Source: Rosellinia necatrix (taxonomy: Eukaryota > Ascomycota > Sordariomycetes > Xylariales > Xylariaceae). From it: 64,000 bases of DNA. The notes below the pieces were generated by a model, which was given only the letters and a program-made list of their open reading frames with translations, searched no databases and was not told the DNA's origin. A program made the position numbers and the translations under genes. The stretch is taken from NCBI GenBank assembly GCA_021209875.1, contig JAGYVD010000010.1, positions 2,480,001 to 2,544,000 on the forward strand, written 5' to 3'. Below are positions 33,533 through 45,800 of the stretch, piece after piece (within the stretch, counting starts at the first letter, position 1; the number at the start of each line of letters is the position of its first letter).

Positions 33533-35083
33533 CTATATGCACGCGTGTCTATGAAACGCCTTGACGCACACCTCGTTGTTGCAGGAGGACAGGAAGCAAG
33601 TCCGGCACCAGTCGTCCTCCGTCGCCTCTATGCCGCAGATGAAACACCAGAGGGGGATGGCGCCGCATTGTTCCGCCTCCCGGCTCAGGGCTTGTCTCTG
33701 CTCTCTGCTCTCCTGGCCGAAGACCTGTCTCATAAGCCCCTCCCGATCGGCAGACGTGCTGCTCAGTTTGGGAAGTAGACGGGCCCAGGGGCTACGCCGC
33801 CGGATGGCACACATAACGCGGTGTCGCAAGGCGATGTCCCGGTCTATGGCGATCACGGCCGCTAGCCCCTGAACGGCACCGGGCTCCCTGGTTTGGGGTT
33901 CCAGCTCGTGCAGCACGTCGCGGATCGCCTCCCCGATCCGCTCGCTCTGCGCCGGCCAGTCCTCCGCCACCGAGGCGCGGAGGATGCTGAGCGCCTCGAG
34001 CAGATTGGGCAGCCTTATGGGCCTGCTCACCAGGGCGCGCCAGTATCGTATTGTCTGGCGGATGTCCTCGGGTTTCGTGTACGTGAGGCCCCCCGTCATG
34101 ACGCCCCCGAAGCCGATCGCGATACCGCTCACGCCGATGCCCTTCCCGAAGATGACGAAGTCCGGCTGGTATTCCGCCGCCTCCCGCGCGTACTCGGGCC
34201 GCTGGAACGCGAAGGGGGCCCCGCATCGCATCGCCGTCATGGTCTCGTCTACGATGAGCAGGAGCCGGTGCCGGGCGCAGCACGCCTTGACCAGGCCGAA
34301 CTTCTCGGGCGTGAAAACGAGCCCGTCCTCGGTGCTGACCATATCGAAGACCACGGCAATGGCGCCTTTCGCCTTCGCCTCGGCAAATTGGACATTCAGC
34401 GTCTCCTCGTCCGCTTCTCTCATATTGACCACAAATGGCTTTGGGCCGGCGGCGATTGCGCTCGTCTCCCACTCTTTCGAGGCATGTGCCTATTCGTCGA
34501 TCACTCGTTAGCGTCAAAATAAATAGATAAAATAAAAAATAAAAAATAAAAATAAAAATAAAGAGAAAGTGTTTCCCAGCAATCGTGTACTCACCATAGG
34601 TCCGTATCCAGCGCCATAGATATTATCGGCTACGATAAAAGTCGGGGCGAGCACATGTGTCTCAGTCCAGCCCAGAAAGTTGAGTGCAAAATCACGAACC
34701 CTCATGCCGGTCTCTTCGGGTTTCTCGTCCGCCTTGGGTCTCAGAATAGGTGAGTCCAACACAAGAGGACTCGTTGCGGCGGTGTTGAGGATGAGACTGG
34801 CAATAGTTGTCGGCATGAGGGAGTCGGTGGCGTGAGCATGCATGGAAATCGGATAGTAACCACCAAAGACCTTTGTGAAAAGGTCGGTGTACTCATTTAG
34901 AATCAGTTGATATTTCCTGTCCACGCCGGCCTTGTCGACCGCATACTGCTGCCATAGAGGAAGAATGCCTTTATCGCTAACGGTGCTGCGGTTCGTATAA
35001 ACACTTCCCCAGGCACTATGAAGGTCATGGTCTAGGAGCGTATCATCCGACGACCCATTTTGGCTTGCTTGAGGAGGATTCAT
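33533..35083 (-). CDS. Class-III PLP aminotransferase/aminomutase-like enzyme with Cys-rich tail
   Basis: A 481-residue fold-type I PLP enzyme similar to glutamate-1-semialdehyde aminomutases. Visible features: an N-terminal region with FGGYYPISMHAHATDSLMPT, then DNIYGAGYGPM, VVFDMVSTEDGLVFTPE, the cofactor-binding aspartate of VDETMTAMRCG, and FGKGIG carrying the likely Schiff-base lysine. The substrate is unknown; the family transfers or shifts amino groups. One intron, 34490-34594 (105 nt, AT-rich donor side), joins GYGPM to AHASKEW; exons sum to 482 codons. The last ~45 residues hold a cysteine cluster (WCFICG, WCRTCF, CNNEVC, FHRHAC), resembling a zinc-binding module and unusual for this family. 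Exon 2 is far richer in G/C than exon 1. Convergent with the tyrosinase, 335 bases away, supporting a shared pathway. Confidence 0.8.
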
Positions 35084-35557
35084 CTTGTTGAAATGGGTAG
35101 AGGTTGTAAGAATGAGAAGACACGAATTACAACAGATCCAAGACACGGATACCGGAATTTCGATGGAAGTTGAGGGATAGACTTGTGAAACACTAATATT
35201 TTCCTATATGAACCCAGGAAAAAAAAAAAAAAAAAGTCGACATAAGGCTGTCTAGCTCCCTAGCAATGATAACGTCCTTCTTAGACAATGGTTAACTGTT
35301 AGTGGACGATGATCCACGGATTGGGTAGACATACACCGCAACTCATAGCGCTATATCGACTTACTGGGTATGCAACCCTAAGTAACTAGACATTTTCAGC
35401 TCATCTACACTAGACTAGCAAGCACTACACTAGTTAGTTATATGCGGGCCGTCACAATATCCTTGTTCGCCTGAACATGCAAGCTCTCTTAGCGTACAAA
35501 AAATACTTCAACTCTACCTGTGTCGTTTTGAATGCACCACAATATGATTATATAAGC

Positions 35558-35618
35558 GAAATACAAGCCACGAAATACAAGCCACGAAATGTTAGCCACG
35601 AAAATGTTAGCCACGGAG
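35558..35618. repeat. Short direct repeats (GCCACGAAAT-type)
   Basis: Four units of about 14 nt: two with ACAAGCCACGAAAT and two with GTTAGCCACG. Confidence 0.8.
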
Positions 35619-36218
35619 TAGTGTATAACCACAAGCCACAACGACAAGCCATAAGTCCCGATGTCACAAGTCACGCTCTAAGCTACGAGCAACTAGTAGT
35701 ATAAGGATAGAGCAGCGCATCATGTCGTCGGCGACTTTTCACCGTTCCTCAAGACCAATCCACAGCGTTGAAAACCTTTATCACTCGATTTGGCCTGTAG
35801 AATAAAGCATTGATATCTTGAAACTTCAAGTTACATAGCGTATGTGTAATAATGCGATACTGGCGGTAAAGGAATGTCTCCAAGTTGTACATCTAGGAGT
35901 TACTTGTACACCATTTACATGTTCAATGACGTGCCGTGAGCCGATTGTGGAGGCGTGGAATTGTCAATTTACGCTAGTACAAAGTAGTGTACAGTTGGAG
36001 AGGTGTTGAATCGGTTCGGCCTGGTGCCGACCGAGAGGCTCAATGTTGTCACGAGGGAACATAATAGGACGATTACGAGACAGAACAGGCAATCTAATTC
36101 TCTAATTCGCCGAATTAGTCTAAAACGTGCTAGTTTCACTTTATATATTTGGTATCAAAACCATCTTTATATCATAACCTCCTTGAGGTGCAGGATGTTC
36201 GGGTCATCGATTAATTAA

Positions 36219-36282
36219 GTAGGTAGGTAGGTAGGTAGGTAGGCAGGTAGGTAGGTACCTAGGCACCTAGGTAGGTAGGTAT
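36219..36282. repeat. GTAG-repeat/ACCTAGG palindromic tract
   Basis: GTAG tetranucleotide repeats followed by the palindromic TACCTAGGCACCTAGGTA. Similar tracts occur elsewhere in the window. Confidence 0.85.
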
Positions 36283-36946
36283 TTAATAAGGCATCAGTGG
36301 ACACACAATGTTCACTCTGATAAGTATCTAAACAACTCATCATATTTCCACCTTCTTCCCTTCGCGCGTTCACTTTCTCCCTTGACTTATGAGTTATGAG
36401 GCGAAGAATATAGAATCGGATATAAAATACCGGGATAGGAGCCGGGAAAAGGGTGAAAATGCTGGGACAACTAAGATTGCCTGTGTAGCCGGGTGCTCAA
36501 GAATGCTGGTTTGTGCCCCTCCAAAACGGGTCGCATTGGCCATCCCCTAACGATACCGACCTGTGTACCTACGTAACCTTAGGTAATAGGAGGCAACTAC
36601 CAACCTTTCCCTCCCCTATCGAGGTATAGCTGGACGTCATTGCCGTGCCATCTAAATTGATTGATCCAAAACCTATCCGTAGCACCTTGCCTTCTTTCTG
36701 GTGTACATATAACCGCCCATTTCGTAGTCCATCCAATCGTACTGCCAGCTCATTCAATCAACTTCTCTTCTCAATTTCCAAGGTTTCCATTCCCTGCCCC
36801 GCCGCCGCCGCCGCCGTAACCGGAAGCCATCGCCACCGCCCATCCGGGAACCACCACCAACCGCTCCCACCAACCGCTCCCACTACCGCCACGACTCCAA
36901 TTCCCTCTGGACTGGCTGAAACCTCGTCCGGGAAAAGCATCCTACC

Positions 36947-37917
36947 ATGGCGGCGAACCGGTTTCTCATCTGGGGAGGCAAGGGCTGGGTGGCCGGTCAC
37001 CTCGAATCCATCCTGAAAGGCCAAGGGAAGGAGGTGCACATGACCACGGTGCGCATGGAGGATCGCGAAGCTGTCAAGGCCGAGCTGGAGAGGATCAAGC
37101 CCACCCACGTCTTGAACTGCGCCGGCTGCACGGGGCGTCCCAATGTCGACTGGTGCGAGGACCACAAGGAAGAGACAATGCGGTCCAACGTCATCGGTAC
37201 CCTCAACCTCACCGACTGCTGTTCCCTCGCGGACGTCCACTGCACCGTGTTTGCTACCGGCTGCATCTACCATTACGACGACGCCCATCCCGTCGGCGGT
37301 CCCGGATACAAGGAGACCGACTTGGCTAATTTCAAGGGCAGCTTCTACTCCGAGACGAAGGGTCACGTCGAGGAGGTGAGCTGTTTCTCCGTCGCCACTG
37401 CTTATCTAATCCCACCCCCCTAACCTCCCCCTTTCCCCCAACACACACCGCTGACCATGCTTGGCAGGTTATGAAATATTACACTAACTGTCTCATTCTG
37501 CGCCTGCGCATGCCTGTCTCAGACGATCTACACCCACGTAACTTTGTCACCAAAATCAGCAAGTATGAACGGGTAGTCGATATACCCAACAGCAACACCA
37601 TCCTGACCGATCTGCTCCCCGCATCAGTCCTGATGGCGGAGCACCGGGAGACGGGTATCTACAACTTTACCAACCCTGGGGCTATAAGCCATAACGAGGT
37701 GCTGTCTCTCTTCAGAGACATTGTACGGCCCGGATTCACCTGGAAGAACTTCACGGTCGAGGAACAAGCCAAGGTGATCAAAGCCGGTCGTAGCAATTGC
37801 CTGCTAGATACGACGAAGTTGGAAAACAAGCTGAAGGAGTACGGATACGTAGTGCCCGAGATACATGAAGCCTATAAGCAGTGTTTCGAGAGAATGAGAG
37901 CCGCGGGGGTGAGATGA
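36947..37917 (+). CDS. UDP-4-keto-6-deoxyglucose 3,5-epimerase/4-reductase-like
   Basis: A 292-residue extended SDR resembling the epimerase/reductase half of nucleotide-rhamnose synthases (plant NRS/ER, Botrytis ER). The N-terminal Rossmann motif FLIWGGKGWVAGHL, HVLNCAGCTGRPNVDWCEDH, CTVFATGCIYHYDDAHP and the catalytic YSETKGHVEE are family hallmarks. Downstream, LILRLRMPVSDDLHPRNFVT and GIYNFTNPGAISHNEVL are also conserved. It would convert UDP-4-keto-6-deoxyglucose to UDP-rhamnose in the cytosol; the 4,6-dehydratase partner is not in the window. One intron, 37376-37467 (92 nt), between HVEE and VMKYYTN; exons sum to 879 nt. The start ATG gives the typical short lead before the first strand. 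Confidence 0.9.
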
Positions 37918-38618
37918 GAGCGTCAAATCTCAACTGATGCAGCTATATGTACCAACAGTACCGGCGGCCGAGGTGGATATGCCGGCTAAAACGGGAAGGG
38001 TGATTTCTGACGGGCATGAAATCATTGTTAGGTAGGACTGGCAACTGGCGAGTTTCCGGCACTTTTCGCACAGCGTCACGCTGAATCGAAGGCAGAAAAG
38101 TGATCTGGCCATTTCGTTTCCCAATGTAGCACTAGGGGGTTGGAACATGGATTTAGTACGCTTCTCGGTAAGAAGTCGTCCCGATGGGGTCATGCAACAG
38201 CGTTCGGGCCCTCATGGAAGTAGCACATAAAGAGAGAGAGATTGAAACCATAAAACATGTTCTGTAAAATCTTCTATTTGCAGTCTTTCCATCAGAGGTT
38301 ACTCGCTGCCTTGGTACAGTGGGAAGCATATTGTATACAGGCAAGAGCAGGGAATACCTTTGGACAATGGGCCAGCCAAACGATGTCTACTAAATAAGCG
38401 CGCGTTGGGAACTTCAGAGACGAGATGCTGCCAATAAAGGCCGTTTATGACCTGTATTTGGGGTGTAACCATCTGCATGCGATTGAAGCTAAAGCGTGTA
38501 GGGCTAAAAGCTTCGGCCACTGTTACCTAGGTACTTACAATTACAAGTAGCATCCATATGATTCCTCGCGCTCATTACTTTATAAACCCCCCGAAAGCAT
38601 ATAAAATACCGAACGACT
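37918..38618. other. Intergenic, no gene seen
   Basis: 0.7 kb between co-directional genes; the 3' flank of the epimerase/reductase and the upstream region of the HNH gene. Confidence 0.5.
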
Positions 38619-40061
38619 ATGTCCAACATTGCTGATTCACGTGTAGCCGCGTGGAATGTGCGCTTCACTATAGGCCAGGAAGGAAATTCAGCCCCCCTTT
38701 CGCGTTTCTTTGCCGGTGTCTGCCAAGCTCCAGTCAACGGCTGGGTAACCTTCCGCGACGTCTGCAACGAGCTACGACTCTGTTTCGAGTTGCCAAACAG
38801 CCTAACAAACGAAGGAAGCGGCAACAATAACGATAATCCATGGGCTGGCATTGCTTTCGCATTGATTTCATGGCCCAACTATGCCCCGCAAGCACGTAGC
38901 CCGTCCTCTATTCAGGGAGAGCTCTTGGATCAACCTCTACCGAGTATCGAATCAATAGGTTCCGAGGAAGAGAGCGAAGAGAGCATCTTCATATACTATC
39001 TTGTTGCTCATAAAAATTGCGATTTACCTTATAATTCAACACTACAAGGTCCATCTAAAAGGTGAGCTCTCTTGTATCTATAGTTCGGCTCTTAGCTTGA
39101 CCTGCTGTTAGGAAGATGCGCTCAACACCTTCCTACCCCTGTCCGTCGCCGCGATCCTCGATATTTACAGCTAAGTAAAAGGATTTACGATCCATCACTG
39201 ACACATATGCCTCTCCGACAAAAGCCAAAAACAGCCTCCCCCTCTGAACGATCCGAATCCCGCTCTGTTTCACCCCGTAGAGAAAGTTTAGGTGACGACA
39301 ATGAGACCGAGTTTGAGGACATGCTTGCGCCGATGAGTGTAGACGAAACTGAGGCTAGAAAGCTCATGGATAGTTTTAGGTCCTCGTGCCTTCGTCGTCG
39401 AGCAACTTATTGTGCCGTGTCACGTGAAGGAAAGACATGGCACAATGCCCAGCCTATCGGCCCTAGCATTGATGCCTGTCATATCATCCCTCCTGAACAT
39501 TACTGCCTTTACCCTCTCTCTGATGGCCGGCATTTTAATAACGTTGACTCTCCGGAGGACCGTTTGCGCATGTATGAAGAGGCATGGGAACTAACGTGGA
39601 ACGCTATGAATGGTATCCTTTTACGGAAGGATCTTCATTCGTGTTTCGACATGCGACTCTTCTCTATTCACCCCGATTCGTATCGTATCCGCGTATTTGT
39701 CCCATACGACACTTTAATCAAGTTCAACGGCAAGAAAGCGGGCGGACTGCGTCATAGTACCGACTCGGTGGCCCTCCGACATCACTATGAGATGCGTTGC
39801 ATCGAGAATATGGCAGCAGGCAGGCCAGATATAGATATCGCCTCACCTATCATAACCAGGTCAACGCTTGGTACAGAGAGATATCTCCCCCTAACGCCAG
39901 GCCTAGAAGGAGCAAGTAAGGACGGCGACCCATATAGGGGACGACAGTCGGACGAACTTGGGGACGCTCGTGGACAAGATAACTCGGCGGGAGAAGCGGA
40001 TGTAGTAGATGTGTATGAAGACGACAGAAGGTATAAACGCAGGCGATTAACCGAATGCTAG
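38619..40061 (+). CDS. HNH nuclease-type protein (fungal HNH_2 family)
   Basis: A predicted 442-residue protein. The N-terminus (VAAWNVRFTIGQEGN, then VNGWVTFRDVCNELRLCFE) resembles the leader of fungal HNH_2 proteins. The second half contains SSCLRRRATYCAVSREG, ACHIIPPEHY, WNAMNGILLRKDLHSCFDMR and LFSIHPDSYRIRVF, matching the H-N-H core (His of ACHIIP, Asn of NGI, His of DLHS). Members are common in ascomycetes and of unknown biological role; nuclease activity is unproven. One intron is needed; 39062-39175 (donor GTGAGC, acceptor CAGCTAAG) keeps frame and totals 1329 nt, but other acceptors nearby give stops, so the junction is approximate. The C-terminus ends with a basic KRRRL, a possible nuclear signal. 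Confidence 0.75.
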
Positions 40062-40648
40062 TGGGTAATAGTAAAACTTACTCTAGCTTTACTGGTATTC
40101 GGAGGGAGGATATAGCAGGCGGTTCAAGGTAATTACGAAAGTACCAAGAATTAAATGTATGGACGAGCGAGGGATCGTTGGTTTGGAGATGAAGCGACGT
40201 GGGGTGGCTGGATCTGCGGGTGAGGCTGGTTGTTGAGGTGGGGTGACTTAGGTACCTACCTAGGTAGGCCCTAGATACCTACTGTATGCGCTCCTATGCT
40301 GCGGTGTTGTTGGATTATAAGTAAACCTGTTAGATAGGAAATAAGTAATAATAAGTTTCCAGCTTAAAAGCGGCTTATAATTTTATGACAGAAGCAATAA
40401 TACGGGATACCTTAAGCAGTCTATAATAAAATGCCGTTTAGTACGATAAATATTTAAGACTCAGACTTATATCCGAGACTAGGACTTGCATATTCTATAT
40501 AGCTACTAGATGAATTTAAGACTTTATATATACAGGCTACGGATCTCCTATGCGGCTGAAAATAGAGGGACTGGAACTTCATGCTCCCCCTTCCCAACTC
40601 CCTCAAAAATTATCGAAATTCAAAAGTTATTCCAAGCCCCCATCATAT
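40062..40648. other. Convergent intergenic region
   Basis: AT-rich, with an ACCTACCTAGGTAGG tract near 40250-40268. No gene seen. Confidence 0.5.
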
Positions 40649-41587
40649 TTAAGACGACTCAAACAATAGGCCAAGCTCTCGGAGACCGGCGCCAAGCGCA
40701 GCCGGTGATCTCGAATCTAAATTCAAGTGGTGGGCGCCCGTATCTGTGAGGGCGTAATGCCTCTGTATCCGCGAGACTGCATGCTTGATCTTGTTTAAAT
40801 TGACCAGCTCGCTCGCGCCGAGTTCAGCCTTGCGCGCAGCGCTATTCCGAACTGCCAGCAAGAGCAGAGTGAGCAGAGAATATATGGCATCGTTCCCGGC
40901 GTTATGGAACGTTGCGATTGGTGGCCGGCAGCCAAGCTGGGCCAGCACGCCCCTTAGCGAGAAGTCTTGCCCGGGCAGGATTGGGACATTCGGGTGGTAA
41001 GGTGGTAGAACGAAGCGGGATAACGTATGCGTATCGATGACAGCTATTATAGGTGCAATAGTAGGAATATCAATGCCGAGAAGATGTAAAATTTTAAGAT
41101 CTTCTCGTATGGAGTGACCGATAAGAACAATACCCCGTAGCTGGTCGCTAGTACCATTACTAGGTCCTAGATCATTTTGAATGCGTAAATTTTGCATAAG
41201 CATTGTAGGGATTTTTTCTGGGCTAATTTGTTGGGTATGGGTAAACATACAAGCGGCTTGTTTTGATTTTCGCCGCACTTCTATTTGGTACATATAAATA
41301 GATACCAAACTCTCCAAGTTACTAGAAGCACTTACAGAAGCGAAATCCCGTACGTCTAGGCGTGCAAAGCCAACTTGTGTAATAAGAGGTTTGTCGGTAA
41401 ACAAATGTAGTCTTTGTCGGTCTGAGCTAACTTCAAGATCGAGAGAAATAAAGATAGCATCTGTTAACAGGGCGTTGGCGTTATCGAGGCGTAATCCGAG
41501 AAACCTTTCTAAATGCCTTAGCCCGCCTCGTTTTAGATGTTTCATATTAGATGATCCGACGTCGAAATGCTCGTTTAAGGATGTCAT
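40649..41587 (-). CDS. DEDDh exonuclease-like protein (Gfd2/YDR514C-like)
   Basis: A single-exon 312-residue protein with an RNase H/exonuclease fold. The four acidic positions and the His are visible: ISLDLEVSS (ExoI), GHSIREDLKIL (ExoII), DTHTLSR, and HNAGNDAIYSLL (ExoIII, HxAxxD). This pattern fits the fungal Gfd2/YDR514C-like family, distant DEDDh 3'-5' nucleases whose substrates are unclear. The presence of all catalytic positions suggests activity, though only assay would show it. The ATG at 41587 begins MTSLNEHFDVG. The flanking DNA is AT-rich. Confidence 0.72.
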   Translation of the reverse strand: MTSLNEHFDVGSSNMKHLKRGGLRHLERFLGLRLDNANALLTDAIFISLDLEVSSDRQRLHLFTDKPLITQVGFARLDVRDFASVSASSNLESLVSIYMYQIEVRRKSKQAACMFTHTQQISPEKIPTMLMQNLRIQNDLGPSNGTSDQLRGIVLIGHSIREDLKILHLLGIDIPTIAPIIAVIDTHTLSRFVLPPYHPNVPILPGQDFSLRGVLAQLGCRPPIATFHNAGNDAIYSLLTLLLLAVRNSAARKAELGASELVNLNKIKHAVSRIQRHYALTDTGAHHLNLDSRSPAALGAGLRELGLLFESS

Positions 41588-42801
41588 GATGGTGGGCGGA
41601 AGGAGGTATAGTAATCTGTTGGCTTGATTGCAACGAGACGTTTAGCGACGGAATAAAAGCGTCCGGGAACATCATCGGCCGATCTAGACGTCTTCAGATT
41701 AAATTCATGTTCCAACGCCACATCTATTCGGGGTCTGGATAACGCACCAGTCTGTCTTACAGCGCGTAGAAGAGTATCTCGTTTTGTGGTTACTGGTGCT
41801 TAAACTTCAAAATGGGAGTCAGTTTCTGGACGATACAATATCTTGTCCCAAGAGCGCGCCAGAGCGTCAGGCCTGTAATATATGGCTAGCTTGCACTTCC
41901 AGACGGGGTGCCAGAATGCTCGTGCCGGTACCGCTCAACAGTTGACACTACGAAGGGGAAAGGAAAGCAATAGGTAGCAAATAGCTAGCAAGTAAGGAAA
42001 GCAGTAGAGAGAGAGATAAATAACACAACCCCAGATGGTGCTCTAGATCCCTTTAAAGACTTGGATGGACTGCGATGTTGCGAGTGTGTGGTGAGGAGTA
42101 AATTGACGATAGGTTCCTATTTGGGTAAGCAGTTACCTAGGTTAGAGATGAACCAAAAGACGAATCTAACCCTAATTACCGTAGCGGCCGGAGGGGGGGT
42201 CAAAACAATTGGGAACCCCCCCGCCGCCCGCTATGGTGGTAGACCCATCCAGCTCCTAGTGGAAGCAAACCCCACTAGGCATGTACGTACAACAACGTAC
42301 CTACCTCCGGGCTAGTGTCTCTGCCCTACCTGCAAAGTACTGACCATTGGAGGATTGGTGCCTAGCCGTGACAGTTAATAATAATTGAATATAGTTTTAA
42401 CCGCGTATTTAAACCCGCTCGTCCTATTATAGGAAGGAATAGGAAAAAAAAAAAAAAAAAACGTACAACACCAGGGATTCGCTGGTCGTCACCGACCCAA
42501 CTACTAATCTGGCGCTCTCCAGCTTATCTATGGGAGAGCGGACGGGATCCCGAGTTTTCTGGAGGCTATGGTCGTACGTGACAGAGGTTGGGTTTATTTT
42601 GATTCATATACATACGTGATAGACAATGAGCGAGGCGGGCATACATTGTAACGACCTGTACGGATAAGGTACGACTCACACAATGTCTTGTGGTTGCCTG
42701 TTATGGACGGACCCACGGTTGACTCAATTCATTCTCCATCTCACCTACAACCTCGCTATTTAATCACCTACAACTTCGCTGTTTAGCCACCTACAACTTC
42801 G
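41588..42801. other. Intergenic, no gene seen
   Basis: 1.2 kb, with an A18 run near 42444 and a GTACGTAC tract near 42283. Near 42735-42800 the phrase ACCTACAAC-TTCGCT is repeated three times just beyond the NLR stop codon. Confidence 0.45.
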
Positions 42802-45800
42802 CTATCTAGTTGCTATGGATCCCGTTTTCAGTTTATCATCGTCCTTCCCGAATCTGAAGATCAATACGTCACCCGAGTCACACCCGATTGCCACCCTGTC
42901 GCCCTGGATATGGAAGCTGTGTGTATCCCCTCTCCGGTATTGAGGCGGCAAGTATATCAACTTCTTGCCGCCCTGCGTGATCCAAGTTTGGCCGTTGCCG
43001 TCGTCGATTAGCTCGTATTGTGTCCGAGGCCGTAGCGCGTGTAGTGATGCCTTCGCCCAGGAGTTAGAATCCCGCACCAGGAGGGCGCCGTTGTCGGACA
43101 GCAGCACATCCGGGTGCTCGGGGTCGAAGTGCAGCGATCGGAAAGGCTTGTAGGGCCTGTACTTGATAGAACAGCTGAGCTCCCAAGCTTGTGTCTCTGC
43201 TGCCTTCTTCCACGCGCAGATGACGCCCGCCGTCGAGGTCGATAGAAGCGTCTCGCCGTCTGGCGGTGCAAACACAAGGCCACGAACATCGGAGAGCTTG
43301 TCCGAGGTAAGGGTCACATACGGATGTTCCACGTCGTTTCCTTCCGTGTCTTGGCGCTTTTGCCACTGCTTCGACTCGTCGTTATCCCCGGCCCTTCCGT
43401 CCCAGATCAGGATCCGGTTCTCGTCCCCGCCAGATGCAAGATAGCGACCATCGAGCGAGAATGCAACGCAGTAGACGTAATCGTCATGTTTCGAAAGCAC
43501 CACACACCTCGTCAGCGTCCTCAGTTCCGCGTCGATATTTCCCGCCTCGTCGACTACTGACTCGTTTTTTAACTTCTCTCTGATATCCCAAACCCGTACT
43601 GTCCCGTCGTCTGACGCGGACGCTACAAACAGGCCGTCCGGGGAGAATACGGCGCTCCGGACCCAGTTGGTGTGACCCCCGAGCATGCAGATCATCCTCC
43701 CCGAAGAAGTATACCAAATCACGCTAGTGTAATCGCAGGAAGTCGATGAAAGAATGCTTCCATCCCGTGAAAACTGAAGTGACAATATGCTGCTCCTGTG
43801 GATGTCGGCCAGGGCGCGGAGCGGGTTTCCCTCATCAGCGTCCCACAACAGGATACGGCCGTCATCAGAAGCCGAAGCTATTATTTTCCCGTCGGGTGAG
43901 AAGGCTACGAGGCTAATCGGTAGAGTATGGTATGGTTGTGCTGTCTGAGGGGGGTCCTGGCTGTCCATTGTGGCTTCTGTCTGATCGAATTCCGCGTCAT
44001 CGTCCGCTGTTACGCTGAGCTCGGCCCTGTCGGCGTTCCAAATATGTGTGGTCCCGTCTGTTGATGATGATAGTATATGTTTTCCATCAGGAGAGAAGTT
44101 CACCGCAGTCACCCTATCGCTGTGCCCTACTAAGACACGCTCCTCCTTATAATGTATAGCACTCGTGGTAGGCGCTACTAATTTCCGTACCTGTACGTTG
44201 TTACTAAAGGCACAGACCAGACGAAGTCCATCAGGAGAGAAAGCCAGAGATCGCGGCCATCCAAATGACTCAAACTGGGTCACCATTTCGCCGGTTGTAG
44301 AGTTCCAGATCAGCACCCTATAATCATCGGAACAGGATGCCAACAAGATAGAATCTGGGGAGAAGTTGATATCATTGACTTCATCAAGATGCCCTACCAA
44401 CCGGTGACGCACCTCCGCCTCCTTGGTATCCCATACAGTTATTACATTTTCGGCTAACGTGGCCCACGCGATAAGATTCTCGCCATTAGAGAGGCATGCG
44501 CATGTGATTGGCGATGAGAAATGCTCTTGTGTTTCCAACCCCTCCCAGCTACTCTGATCGTAGGATGGGAGACGCCATCTAGTTATCATTCGAGGTGTGA
44601 CAGCAATCAGATAATCCCCGTCTGACGAGAATGCTATGTGTTTGATATACCCTCCAATATTCTGGAGGGTCTTGACGAGGGTGCCCGTGGAAACGTGCCA
44701 GAGTCGAATGTTTGAGATATCCGCGGCCGCTAGCAGTCCCCAACATTCCGGGGAAAATGCGACTTTAGATAAATAGTTATCAGACTCGATAGCCTCCAGC
44801 ACATGTTGGACTCTCCCCGTGTTGGGGTCCCAGAGTCGCACCGTCTGATCCTCGGAGACGGAGGCCACGAGACGCCCGTCTGGAGAGTACGCACAATCTT
44901 GGACGTAGTCTTTGTGCCCTTCGAGGATTCGGAAGTACGGAGCACGTTCTTGAATCGATTGCCCGATAATCGGTACCGTGATAAGGCCGAAGAGCTGTCG
45001 TCCAGAGGGCAGCAATCCCTTCAACCCGTCAAGTTGAGGCGAAAAGAGGAGCGTGTTTTGGGGGCTAAGCTCTTCCGGGCTGTGCAAGCCATGATGAAAC
45101 TCAAGAAACCAGATCACCGCTTTGATATTATTGCGAAGATCTACGGCTAACAGCGCGCCCGATTCGTCAAGGCTCTCTTTATTGTGGGGTGATTGCAACC
45201 CCCGTACGCCCTGCACAATATCAGCAACTTGAATATGGTCTCCTGCAAAAGGTAGTCTCACATCACTCGCTTTCTTAGCCCAAGCAGCGTCGAGGATTTG
45301 CAGGTGCGTCCGAGCTTGTCCCAAAAGACGATGCGATGAAAGAATTCCTAACCACTCCAGGAAATGGTCGTTTAGAAACTTGTTAACAAACTCCATCACG
45401 CTGGGAATCTGGGAAATCTCGACAGCCGAAAGGTGTCTGATCCAATGGACTGCCGCGTAATTGGCCGGCTTTGGTTCGCCATCATCTGATCTGCCTTCGT
45501 CGTTGCGATGTGGTGAATCATTTAGGGCCGTGTCCAGACATCGCTTGACCATATCTGCATGCGCCTGCGATAGAACGTCCGCTTCTTTCATATGCTTACG
45601 CAGACATTCATAAGCTGCTGCGTGTTTGAAACAAACTTTCCCTTCCGTTATCTCCAGGAACGTGAAGCACATCTTCCCTATTATCACCTTCAAGTTGACT
45701 TCCGCGGGTAACTTCACCAGATCCGCAAGCTCTGCCAGAGATAGTGGCCGGAATGCTACGGCGGCGGTGGTAAGAATGTCGTTGCAGAATTTCTCGTCGT

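Larger units (their letters stand above)
35084..36946. other. 1.9-kb AT-rich intergenic region
   Basis: Contains an A16 run near 35219, a short tandem repeat at 35558-35618, and a GTAG/ACCTAGG tract at 36219-36282. No gene recognised; some of it may be decayed repeat DNA, but no transposon ends could be shown. Confidence 0.45.

Noticed and set aside
35477..35704. 75-codon open frame in AT-rich DNA
   Set aside because: It is built on the short direct repeats and has no supporting features.
36140..36170. TTGGTATCAAAACC resembling a retrotransposon primer-binding site
   Set aside because: No long terminal repeats, polypurine tract or reverse-transcriptase remnants nearby.
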